This document shows, piece by piece, positions 43,000 to 52,400 of a DNA stretch of 64,000 bases. A model generated the notes under the pieces. The model was not told where the DNA came from. It made no database searches and worked only from the letters and a program-made list of their open reading frames with translations. The translations under genes were made by a program, and so were the position numbers. The DNA comes from Corallococcus coralloides DSM 2259. GTDB lineage: Bacteria > Myxococcota > Myxococcia > Myxococcales > Myxococcaceae. The stretch spans positions 7,476,328-7,540,327 of the forward strand of contig NC_017030.1 of the NCBI RefSeq assembly GCF_000255295.1, given 5' to 3'. Numbering within the stretch: the stretch's first letter is position 1; every line of letters begins with the position of its first letter.

Positions 43000-44589
43000 A
43001 TGAGGCAGCATTCCTGGCAGGCACCAGATGCGGATGAGGTGCGGAATGACTTTGAAACAGGTCCAGGACGGCGCGTTGCTGCGTACCTGGAGCGTTTCGG
43101 ATACCTACCCAATGGCCGCCGCGCCGCCACCACTCAAGAGAGAGATATCGAGCGCGCGCTGGCCGACTTCCAGCGGCTGGCCGGCTTGGAGCCGACGGGG
43201 AAGTTTGACGAAAAGACAGCCAAAGCCATGGCGCGCCCGAGATGCGGCTTTCCGGACGCAAACCTGGAAGATTTTGCCGTCGCCGCCACGCGATGGCCGG
43301 CGGATCATCAGACCATATCATACCGGTTTGATTCCTTTAGCGCGGACGTGACTCAGGAGCAGGCTCGGGAAGTATTCCTCAGGGCTTTCGGCTTGTGGTC
43401 GGATGTCACGCCACTGCGGTTCGTTGAAGCAGCAGAAGCGGCTGACATCCGGATCCGTTGGGCCAACGGGGACCATGGGGACGGTTCGTCCTTCGATGGA
43501 GCGGGAACCGTGCTTGCCCACGCATTCTTCCCACCTCCCAATAACGGAGAGCTGGCGGGAGATGCGCATTTCGATGAGGACGAGACATGGAGCGTCGCAG
43601 ATCCCGCACCCGCCGGCACCTTCAACCTCTTGTGCGTTGCCGCGCACGAAATCGGTCATTCCCTGGGGCTGAGACACTCCGACGTACCCGGGGCGCTGAT
43701 GCAGCCTTTCTATGGAGGACAGACCGTCCTGGGCTCCGATGATGTTACCGGGATTCAGAGCCTCTATGGTTCCAGACTGCCTTCCTGGCAGGAGCTCGAC
43801 AACAACCCCGCCACCCGCGCCATCGTCGCCGACGGCAACAACCTCTACCAACTCCACAACAACGGCAGAATCTGGAGATTCACCGGAACGCCGCTCACCG
43901 GCTGGCAGGAGCTCGACAACAACCCCGCCACCCGCGCCATCATCGCCGACGGCAACAACCTCTACCAACTCCACGACAATGGCAGGATCTGGAAATTCAC
44001 CGGAACGCCATTCACCGGCTGGCAGGAGCTCGACAACAACCCCGCCACCCGTGCCATCGTCGCCGATGGCAACAACCTCTACCAGCTCCACAACAACGGC
44101 AAGATCTGGAAATTCACCGGAACGCCGTTCACCGGCTGGCAGGAGCTCGACAACAACCCCGCCACCCGCGCCATCATCGCTGACGGCAACAACCTCTACC
44201 AGCTCCACAGCAACGGCAGGATCTGGAGATTCACCGGAACGCCGCTCACCGGCTGGCAGGAGCTCGACAACAACCCCGCCACCCGCTCCATCGTCGCCGA
44301 TGGCAACAACCTCTACCAGCTCCACGACAATGGCAGGATCTGGAGATTCACTGGAACGCCGTTCTCCGGCTGGCAGGAACTCGACAACAATCCCGCCACC
44401 CGCTCCATCGTCGCCGAGGGCAGCAACCTCTACCAACTCCACGACAACGGCAGGATCTGGAAATTCACCGGAACGCCGTTCACCGGCTGGCAGGAGCTCG
44501 ACAACAACCCCGCCACCCGCGCCATCGTCGCCGACGGCAACGACCTCTACCAACTCCACGACAGCGGCAGGATCTGGAAGTTGCTGTGA
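43000..44589 (+). CDS. Matrixin-type metalloprotease with seven C-terminal repeats
   Basis: A 529-residue protein. A peptidoglycan-binding-like domain (about 20-80) is followed by a cysteine-switch motif PRCGFPD near residue 83 that would keep the enzyme latent, then a matrixin catalytic domain (about 105-265) with HEIGHSLGLRHS (three zinc His and the Glu) near residue 220. After it come seven 39-residue units of the form WQELDNNPATRAIVADGNN and IWKFTGTPFTG, resembling tectonin/beta-propeller blades. I chose the ATG at 43000 for its GGGAGG site. No signal peptide is visible, which is unusual for a matrixin. Base composition of the catalytic part is lower in GC than neighbours, suggesting transfer. 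Likely acts outside the cell. Confidence 0.85.
   Translation: MRQHSWQAPDADEVRNDFETGPGRRVAAYLERFGYLPNGRRAATTQERDIERALADFQRLAGLEPTGKFDEKTAKAMARPRCGFPDANLEDFAVAATRWPADHQTISYRFDSFSADVTQEQAREVFLRAFGLWSDVTPLRFVEAAEAADIRIRWANGDHGDGSSFDGAGTVLAHAFFPPPNNGELAGDAHFDEDETWSVADPAPAGTFNLLCVAAHEIGHSLGLRHSDVPGALMQPFYGGQTVLGSDDVTGIQSLYGSRLPSWQELDNNPATRAIVADGNNLYQLHNNGRIWRFTGTPLTGWQELDNNPATRAIIADGNNLYQLHDNGRIWKFTGTPFTGWQELDNNPATRAIVADGNNLYQLHNNGKIWKFTGTPFTGWQELDNNPATRAIIADGNNLYQLHSNGRIWRFTGTPLTGWQELDNNPATRSIVADGNNLYQLHDNGRIWRFTGTPFSGWQELDNNPATRSIVAEGSNLYQLHDNGRIWKFTGTPFTGWQELDNNPATRAIVADGNDLYQLHDSGRIWKLL
43786..44586 (+). repeat. Seven tandem 117-bp coding repeats
   Basis: Units begin at 43786 and recur every 117 bp (39 codons) to 44488, the last one shortened. 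They are near-identical at the DNA level and encode the C-terminal blades of the matrixin. This points to recent expansion or gene conversion, as for the 138-bp repeats at 12.5 kb. Confidence 0.95.
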
Positions 44590-44853
44590 GAGGGTAAGCC
44601 GTGAAGCAGGTGCGGATGGCCGGCACTGCCCAGGTGGGAGGCGCTTCGCCAGGGCCGCCCACCCCTCAGCGTGAAGTCACCTGGCTACAGGCTGCGGGCA
44701 ATCAGGATGACGCTCTCCGCGGTGTCGCGGCGGTGCCCAGGCCGTCCCTGCTTCCGGCCGAGAAGGCATCTCCCACGATCGCCGTCACCGCACCACTCGA
44801 GAGCACGACCTTGCTGATGCCCTGCCCTCCGGATGCGAGTGCAAGCGCTGGCA

Positions 44854-45105
44854 TCAGAACGCGATGCCAGCCGCGACCCGGTAGCTCGAGGTGAATCCCA
44901 GCTGCGGCCGGCGCGAGCCGAGCGCGGTCCTGTCGTGGTTCGACTCGTGATTGGAATTCATGTCCCCGGACGTCGAGACGACGTAGCCGACGCCCACTCC
45001 CAGGGACAGCACGAGCCGGTTCCAGAACAGGAGCGTGTAGCCCGCATCGAGCCCCTGGTGCAGCGTGAAGCGGGTGCGGGCCGTGTCGGAGCCCACGTCG
45101 ACCTT
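44854..45105 (-). pseudogene. 3' remnant of an outer-membrane beta-barrel protein gene
   Basis: The frame ends in SSYRVAAGIAF, a C-terminal barrel strand with terminal Phe, preceded by RFTLHQGLDAGYTLLFWNRL and LVLSLGVGVGYVVS, typical of small outer-membrane barrels. Upstream of about 45105 the frame loses this character and reads as the antisense of the next gene remnant. So only the last two to four strands survive. A broken gene joined to another broken gene at this point. Confidence 0.55.
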
Positions 45106-46084
45106 CCGCGACCGCTTCCGGGTGGCGGCGCCCCTGGAGGAAGGACGGGCCGCCTTCGTCTCATTCACCATGGCCAACGGGACAGGGGACTCCGAGTTGC
45201 CGGAGCTGCGCGTCTGGGGCGCGGACCTCGCCTGGAGTGAGACAGCCACCGGCCAGGCGCTGACCTTCGCACCGCCCCCGTCCGCGCCCACGCCGCCCCA
45301 GGGCGTGGTGGTCTCAGCGGATGACACCATGCCGTCCCCTGGAGCCCTCGGTGGCAACCTGGTGGACCCCTCGATTCCCGATCCCGAGCTTCAGATCCAC
45401 GGGAAGGAGGGCCTCGTCTGGCACGAGGATGCCGTCACGTCGCCAAGGCTCCTCTCCCCCTGGCTGCTCGAGGACTTCGTCACACCGGAAGCCCAGGTGA
45501 GCGCGAACTCCTGGCACCGGGATGCGCTCACGAGCGATGAGGCCTGGCTTCAATTCCGTATCGAATGGCGCAGCGAAAGGCTGCCCCTACCGGCGGGCAC
45601 GCTGCGCCCACTGAGCCGGGGGGCCAGGTGCCATCCGGCGCTCGACGCACCCTGCCCGTTCACGGATGGGCTGCTCACCGAGAAGCGCCCCTCCGAGCTG
45701 TGGCCGCTGGAGACCGCTTCCTACCCGCGGCACGTGGGCGTCCGCCTGGAGGCGCCCGCCCGCGTTTCGCGCGTGGTCATCTGCAACCTGGTGACGTCCG
45801 GGCAGGAGGTGGTCGTCGAGGGCAGTGAGGACGGAACGCAGTGGACCGAACTCGCCCGGCGTAAGCTTGCCGAGTCATTCACGTCGGGAGTCAACCGGGG
45901 CTTCCGAGAGGAGAGCAACGCGGGCAGTCCGCGGGACCCGCCTCTTCCGCGATACGACCACGCCGCCCTCGACATCCCCCTGCCCGGCGGTTCCCAGGTC
46001 CAGTACGTGCGCCTGGTTTGCCTGATGACCTTCTCCGACGAGACGGACGTGACCTCCCTGGCGGTGCTGTCCCTCTTCGAATGA
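45065..46084 (+). pseudogene. 3' part of a secreted discoidin-like protein gene
   Basis: The frame encodes about 330 residues of a soluble protein. Its last 130 residues resemble an F5/8-type C (discoidin) domain: YPRHVGVRLEAPARVSRVVI, then VVVEGSEDGTQWTEL. There is no signal peptide and the only starts (GTG at 45065) lack a ribosome site. The N-terminal part appears to have been cut off at about 45105, where the barrel remnant begins. It may still be expressed, but a truncated gene is the simpler reading. Confidence 0.5.
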
Positions 46085-46438
46085 GGCAGGTTGGACAGTG
46101 TTCCCATCCTCCACTTCGGCCTGGGGGGCGGCGACATGCGTCCCCTGAAGCATACCACGACGAACGCGACGCCAGTCTCGGAAAGCCCTCAAGGCTCTGA
46201 TTAGGCTCACACCATACCCAATGCGGATTAGACTGCGACGGGGTGATACCGGGGCCTCTTTCGCCCCAAACCCAAACATCCGCCAGAATCCACAAACAAC
46301 AGAGCCCGCAACCACATCAACGAATCATCCAAATCAAACGACATCAACCAAAAAAAGAGAGCACCACCGCCCTCACACCAGAGGAGCAGGAGGGCGCATC
46401 ATGCTCACCTGCATCACAAACGTAATGAGACACCATCA
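46085..46438. other. G-poor, A/C-rich intergenic island
   Basis: This stretch contains no gene. From about 46262 to 46370 the plus strand is rich in A and C and very poor in G, unlike anything nearby. Such sequence resembles a Rho-utilisation site for rightward transcripts, or the relic of a transferred element. A similar stretch flanks the other side of the following gene pair (about 48918-49040). Confidence 0.5.
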
Positions 46439-47533
46439 TCACGCACTGACCTCAAGGGTCACCTTGGACATGATGTGGTCCACGGTAGCGAAGTGCAGAA
46501 GGAGATCATGCACCCCCTGAGCCAGGGTAGGCGTTACCGTCAACACTCTCTTCAGCTCTGCCCGAGTCAATTGAGTCGTGCCCGCCAGGCTCTCACACAG
46601 CATATCCATATCCTGCTCTCGGGGTTGGATTCGCTCGTGCGCCGCCACAGCTCCCAGGACGAGCGCGACCTGTAACCGTCGCGACGCCTCACCTCGCGCG
46701 TATGGTTCTCTTAGCCAGTTATCAAGTGCGTTCTGAAGTTCCTCCGAAGAGAGCCCTCTGCGCAACAGCACGGGACGCTCGGCCGCCATCCATTTGCGGC
46801 GAATCTCCTCATCCACCAGGTCCGCAGGCACCGCCACCTCACTACGCTCGACCAAGATTTCCAGCACGCGCTCGCGTACCTCGCGAACTACCTCAGCCTC
46901 GCCCTCGTCCTGGAGTTCTTCTCCGATGCGCTGCATTACGTCATCAATTGTGGCGCCACGCCCCAAGAGAGCCATGAACGCGGCAGACTCCTCATCAGGC
47001 GCGAGCAACTCTTGCGCCGCTTTCACTTCTACGATGAACCGAGCCGGCACATCGCGCAGTTTCTCGACGGGATAGTCTGACGGGAGCGTCAAGGTTACTT
47101 CCCCCACGTCCCCCACCTTCATTCCCACCAACGCCTCGAAGAATCCAGGTAGCAGAGGCTCTGGCGCCACCTGGGTCCACCAATCACTACGCGTCGAGAA
47201 TGGAATGAGGCGGCCCTGGGCAATGCCCATTGCGTCGAGGAGAACATCGTCGCCTTCGGCGATGCCCTCTCCACGCAGCAATTCCCGCCGCTGAGCGCTT
47301 TCACGTCGCAGCTCAAGAAACCGCTTGTGGATGTTAATTCCAGTGACGGGAGCCTGGGTGGGGCTGGCCAGTATGAGTCCGTCCAGGGAAGGTGGATTCA
47401 GCGGCGGAAGTGACACAGCGATGCCCTCCAGCGCCACGGCTGGCGACACGCGCATCAACAGCATCCGCCCCTTCAACTCTTCAAGGGAAGACTCCAACCC
47501 ACTTCCTGCCCAGTGACCACTCTGCGGTTCCAT
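46439..47533 (-). CDS. Trigger-factor-related chaperone
   Basis: A 364-residue protein similar in build to trigger factor but lacking the N-terminal ribosome-binding domain of the classic protein. An FKBP-like domain (about 85-170; GFFEALVGMKVGDVGEVTLT) is followed by a helical trigger-factor C-terminal arm region (about 190-345; VPADLVDEEIRRKW). It probably acts as a folding helper for one client. I chose the ATG at 47533 for its AGGA site; the frame is open to 47560. It lies directly downstream of the Pro/Ala/Gly-rich gene on the same strand with a 176-bp gap containing a direct repeat. The pairing suggests a dedicated client, which is inferred. Confidence 0.7.
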   Translation of the reverse strand: MEPQSGHWAGSGLESSLEELKGRMLLMRVSPAVALEGIAVSLPPLNPPSLDGLILASPTQAPVTGINIHKRFLELRRESAQRRELLRGEGIAEGDDVLLDAMGIAQGRLIPFSTRSDWWTQVAPEPLLPGFFEALVGMKVGDVGEVTLTLPSDYPVEKLRDVPARFIVEVKAAQELLAPDEESAAFMALLGRGATIDDVMQRIGEELQDEGEAEVVREVRERVLEILVERSEVAVPADLVDEEIRRKWMAAERPVLLRRGLSSEELQNALDNWLREPYARGEASRRLQVALVLGAVAAHERIQPREQDMDMLCESLAGTTQLTRAELKRVLTVTPTLAQGVHDLLLHFATVDHIMSKVTLEVSA

Positions 47534-47573
47534 GGCATCCTGCTCCAGGCCTAGATGCATTGCTGCTCACAAC

Positions 47574-47613
47574 CTCAAGAAACAGAGCAATCTCGTCTCA
47601 AGAAACAGAGCAA
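47574..47613. repeat. Direct repeat of 17 bp, spaced 23 bp, in the chaperone promoter region
   Basis: CTCAAGAAACAGAGCAA occurs at 47574-47590 and again, exactly, at 47597-47613. The starts are 23 bp apart, about two helical turns, some 40 bp upstream of the chaperone gene on the minus strand. It may be an operator for a dimeric regulator. Confidence 0.7.
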
Positions 47614-47709
47614 CCCCATTGACACTACATCAGCAACGACACGGCATCCTCATGCCTCACCCTCGGAAGGAGACCTGCGAGACATGGCACTACCGTGCGG
47701 AGCATTTCA

Positions 47710-48879
47710 TCAGTCCTCGCCGAAAAGTGAGCCGACGAGACTGGAAACGGCCGAGGCACCTGCGCCCAACTGACTGACAACGGGAATGTTCGTCGCGGCT
47801 GCGAGCGAACCTAGGGCGGTGATGGCAGCAGCCGCCTTCTTGACGCCATTCGCATCGGGGTTCTTCCAGGTAGCCACCGCTGCCGCTGAGTCTGCCGCAG
47901 CAATAGCCCAGTTGAGGCCCGGCACGAAGCGGCCGGCGGCCTTCGCGGCGGTCGTGGGCAAAGTCCTGCGAGCGGCGGTGCTCGCTCCCTCAAAGGCTCG
48001 CTTGGCGGCATCCTTCAACGCAGGCCGCACCGGAAGCTTCTTTGCGGCCTCTTCCGCTGCGGAGAGTGTGAGACTACGCCGCCCCTGATTTAGAGGGTCG
48101 AGGTTTGCTTGAGCGGCCCTCCCTGCAACTCGGTTTGCCTCCCCTCTTCCGACCTTGACTCCGTCACCCCGCGCAGTGGTCAGAAGCTTATCCTTGGCCG
48201 CCTTGCGCAGACTCCGGAACTCACTGACTTGCGCAGTAGTCTCAAGGCCGCCCTTCGCGGCGTTGAGTGCGCCCGAAGCCAGCCCCGCAGCTTTGTCCGT
48301 AATTTCGCGCGCATCCCCCTTATTGACGGCATCAATCAGTTCCTTACTGCCCTGCGGAAGCTGCGCGACGGTGGCCGCCAGTCCCACCTTGTTCGCTCCG
48401 CGAGATATCCGTGTGTTCTGCGCCTCAACCTGACCGTCAGGTGCGAAGCGCCGCTGCGGAGCCGGAGCGTTCCGGGTTTGCGTGCCGAGCACGAGGTCCG
48501 CACCCGTCTTGGCACCTTCCCCTACTCCTTTCAGCGTAGCGAGCGGCCCGTTGTCCTCATTGTCAGTATTCCCAGCCTGCTTTGGCTTCTGTTCTTGGGC
48601 TACAGCAGCCTGCCGTCTGGGCTTTTCTGCATTCACTGCCCCAGGCAAATGGGGCCCAATGGGATTCTTGACGTTGGTGTTACCGAAGCCCGGGGAGCCG
48701 AGAGGCGACCCTGGCCCGAAGGAGTCCCTCTGATTTAGTCCTGTCGCCGCGGGTTTCGGAGCCTTTGCCCCTGGGGGCGCCTTCGGGCCGGACACCGGCG
48801 ACTTCGGCTCCTCGGACGAGGCCTTGGGCAGAGATGGAGGGGATTTGGGAAGGGAGCGACTGACAGGAGGCGGGGGCAT
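47710..48879 (-). CDS. Pro-rich, Ala/Gly-zipper protein, candidate effector
   Basis: A 389-residue protein without a signal peptide. Residues 1-60 are Pro/Ser/Lys-rich and disordered. Residues about 150-290 are Ala/Lys-rich and helical. The last 90 residues are hydrophobic with small-residue spacing (FVPGLNWAIAAADSAAAV; AAAITALGSLAAATNIPV), resembling the membrane-inserting hairpins of pore-forming proteins. I do not recognise a family. It is followed by a trigger-factor-like chaperone gene and flanked by G-poor DNA, so an exported toxin or effector with its own chaperone is plausible. No immunity protein was seen. Function is inferred. Confidence 0.6.
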   Translation of the reverse strand: MPPPPVSRSLPKSPPSLPKASSEEPKSPVSGPKAPPGAKAPKPAATGLNQRDSFGPGSPLGSPGFGNTNVKNPIGPHLPGAVNAEKPRRQAAVAQEQKPKQAGNTDNEDNGPLATLKGVGEGAKTGADLVLGTQTRNAPAPQRRFAPDGQVEAQNTRISRGANKVGLAATVAQLPQGSKELIDAVNKGDAREITDKAAGLASGALNAAKGGLETTAQVSEFRSLRKAAKDKLLTTARGDGVKVGRGEANRVAGRAAQANLDPLNQGRRSLTLSAAEEAAKKLPVRPALKDAAKRAFEGASTAARRTLPTTAAKAAGRFVPGLNWAIAAADSAAAVATWKNPDANGVKKAAAAITALGSLAAATNIPVVSQLGAGASAVSSLVGSLFGED

Positions 48880-49469
48880 AGGAAAACCTCTGCGACTCTG
48901 TGGCGAGATGAACTCTCACAACAACCACCATCCATCCACCACATCAAAAACACGCATGAAAACGCTCAAAAAATCCACACCAACTCAACAAAACAAGAGA
49001 GACAAGATCAGCCCGAGCCAACACACACTTGGCAACAGCAACATGCGCCTTTCCCACAAAGCAGGGCCCCATCCAATCTCACACATTCTCCTGTATCGTC
49101 ACGACCCAACCAACCAGCCCGACGTCTGAGGCCCGCAACTCCATGGTGGATGGCATACACCTACACAAAGCCCACGGAACACAGAGTGCATCTCTTGAGA
49201 ACCAAGAATCCAGTGGGTACATCCCCGCTCCGTGTGCGCGTTGCAGCAGGACTGCCCATGCACTCATGGAGAAAGAGGGAATGGGCCCGCATGCGTCCCA
49301 AGATTTCTTCCGTGCGCGAGTCAACGCACGACTGCCCATGCGCTCGTAGAGAGCGAGGGAATGGTCTAAGCTGCATCCCAGGACTTCAAAGGGGGAATGC
49401 CCACACGCTTGAAGCAACTCTCCGACGGCTCTGTCTGGCAAACTGGAACGCATCGCGGAGTGAGCACAC
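48880..49469. other. Intergenic region with G-poor stretch
   Basis: About 590 bp upstream of both the leftward effector-like gene and the rightward kinase gene, so it should hold both promoters. Positions about 48918-49040 are A/C-rich and G-poor like 46262-46370. No gene was recognised; short frames lack ribosome sites. The right half holds an imperfect direct repeat (separate entry). Confidence 0.45.
49251..49392. repeat. Imperfect 80-bp direct repeat upstream of the kinase gene
   Basis: Copies start at 49251 and 49331 (both ACTGCCCATG...) and share GAGGGAATGG and a CATCCCAGGACTTC-like end over roughly 60 bp. It lies 80-220 bp before the kinase start and may be regulatory or a relic duplication. 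Confidence 0.6.
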
Positions 49470-52400
49470 ATGCATTCATGTCCAGAGGAAGCGACGCTGA
49501 CGGACTTTCTCGCGGGGCTGCTCTCTGAAGAGCACCGGACCTCTGTCCTGGCGCATCTGGAAGGCTGTACGGACTGTCGTTGGGTCCTGGCGGCGGGGAA
49601 TGGCACCCAGGTCCTGGCCGGCGCTCCGACGGCCTCCACGCAGGCGGCGTCCCAGTCACTGATGCCGGGCGACAAGCTCTCCCGGTACGTGGTGCGAGAG
49701 CGCATCGGCCTTGGCGCGATGGGCGTCGTGTACGCGGCGGATGACCCTGAACTGGGACGCCGGGTGGCCCTCAAGATGCTGCGCCCGGAGGGACGCCAAC
49801 GCGAAGAGCTGCGGCAGCGGCTGCTGCGCGAGGCCCAGGCGCTCGCCCGGCTCGCTCATCCCAATGTCGTCACCCTCTACGATGTGGGCACCCACGGAGA
49901 CAGCGTCTTCCTCGCCATGGAGTTGGTGGAGGGCACCACGCTGGCGGAGTGGATGCGGGAGCCGCGTCCCTGGAAGGAGGTGCTCCGGGTCTTCCGCGAA
50001 GCCGGCAAGGGACTCGCCGCCGCGCACGCCGCGGGACTGGTGCACCGTGACTTCAAGCCCGCCAACACCCTCCTGAGCAAGGAGGGCCGCGTCTTCGTGA
50101 CGGACTTCGGCATCGCCGGCTCCATCCACCACGAAGAAGGCGCTCCGCTCCAGGAGCCCGACAAGGCCCCGGTCGCCTCCATGAGGCACCTCACGCGGAC
50201 GGGCCAGCTCCTGGGCACGCCCGCCTACATGGCTCCGGAGATCATGGAGGGCCAGCACGCGGACGCGCACTCCGACGAGTTCAGCTTCTGCGTGGCACTC
50301 CACGAGGCCCTCTTTGGCGTGCGCCCCTTCCAGGGTGCGACGCTCCAGGAGCTGGCCCAGGCCGCGCGGCAAGGCACCCTCAGCCCCCCGAAGCGCGTGG
50401 TGAAGGTTCCAGCCCGCGTCCGGCGCGCGGTCCTCCGGGGGCTCAGCGCCAACCCCGAGGAGCGCTTCCCGTCCATGGAGTCCCTCCTGGCGGCCCTCGC
50501 TCCACGGCCCATCCGGTGGCTTGCGCGGATGACTGCCACGGCGGCCGTGGCCGGCGTGCTGGGCACCCTCGCGGCCTACGGGCTGACGCGCCACGAGGGG
50601 AGCCACTGCGAGCAGGAGGTGGAGAAGCTCACGGTGGCCTGGAGCCCCGCCCGGCGCGAGCGGATCCGCACGGCCTTCCTGTCCACGGGCGCGACCTACG
50701 CCGCGCCAGCCTGGGAGCAGCTCGCATCGACGCTGGACGCGTACGCCGCCCAGTGGCGGGCGCTTCGCACCGAGGCCTGCATCGCCGCGGACAGCGACAC
50801 GGAGGACCTCGCCTGGCAGACGGCCGCGTGCCTCGACGCGCGGCTCTGGCAGTTCGCCGCCGTGACCGAGGTGCTGGAGAAGGCGGACGCGCTGACGGTG
50901 CAGAACGCGCACCCGCTGACGACCTCCCTCGAGGGGCTCGCCGGCTGCCGGGACGCGCCCGGCCTCTCCGCCCGGCCGCAACCGCCCGAGAACCTCCGGG
51001 CCCGGGTGGAGGCGGCACGGCACGAGCTGGCGCAGGCCCGCGCCCACCTCCTGTCACACCGGTTCACCGAGGGGCTCTCGGTGACGACAGCCCTCATCGA
51101 GGAGCTGAAGGGGCTCGACTACAAGCCGCTGCGGGCGGAGGTGCTCCTGGCCCACGCCGTGTTCCTCGGGGGCCTCAACAAACCCAAGGAAGCGGAGGCG
51201 TTCCTCTACCAGGCGATGTGGGCGGGCGAGGCCGCGCGTGACGACGAGACGGTGGCCCGGGCCTGGCTGGAGCTCATCTGGGTGGTGGGCGAGGAGCAGT
51301 CCCGCACCGACGAGGCGGAGAAGCTCATCCTGCACGCCCGGGCCGCCGTCGAGCGGCTGGGACGGGAGCGCTTCCCCGACATCACGACGGACCTGCACAC
51401 GCGCCTTTCGTCGCTGCGAGAGGCACACGGACAGCTCGCCGAGGCGGAGCAGGAGGCGCTCCAGGGCCTGGAGTTCTCGCGCAGGAGGAATGGCCCGGAC
51501 AGCCTGCGCACCCCCAACCTCCTCCACCAGCTGGGACGCATCCGCTACGGCCAGGGCCGCTATGAAGAGTCGCTGAAGCTCCACCGCGAGGCCCTGGCGC
51601 TGCGCGAGCGCCTGCTGGGCCCCGACAACCCGGCCCTCGTGACCTCCTACAACCGGGTCGCCACGGCATCGCTGGAGGTGGGCCGGCACGCGGAGGCCGT
51701 CGAAGCATGGCGCAGGGCCCTGGCCCTCCAGGAGGCGTCCTCCAGCCCGGAGACCACTCCGATGGGGACGGTGCTGCTGAACCTGGCCGGGGTCTCGCGC
51801 CTGGAAGGCCGGCTGGAGGTGGCACGCTCACAGGTCGAGCGGGCACGCGCCATCTTCGAGCGGGGCCGGGGCCCCAATCACATCACCGTCATCTTCGCGC
51901 TCACGGAGCAGGCGGTCCTCGCCCGTGAGGCGGGCCAGGGCGCCGAGGCGCTGGCCTTCGCCACGGAGGCCCTGGAGCGCGTCCAGCGTTCACTGGGCGC
52001 GGACTCGCCGCGCGCCGCCCTGCCGCTGACCGTCCGGGGGCAGGTGCACCTGAAGGCGGGCCGCTACCCCGAGGCGCGACGCGACCTGCTGGACGCGCTG
52101 AAGCGGCTGGAGGGGAACTCCGGCCCGGAGGGAGGGAAGACGGTGTCCGTGCTGCTGCTGCTGGCCGAGCTGTCCCTGGAGACAGGGGCCCCGGAGGAGG
52201 CGCTCGCGTACTGCGGGCGGGCACGGACCCTCACCGAAAAGGCCGATGGCGCGGAGTCCCAGGACGGTGCCAACGCGCTGACCTGTGCCGGCAAGGCGCA
52301 TCTGGCACTGGGCGCCGCGGCGCAGGCTACACCGTTGCTCGAGCGCGCCCGTCGCATCCAGACCCGCTGGGGCACGCCCGGTGACGCGGAGGCGGCCGGG

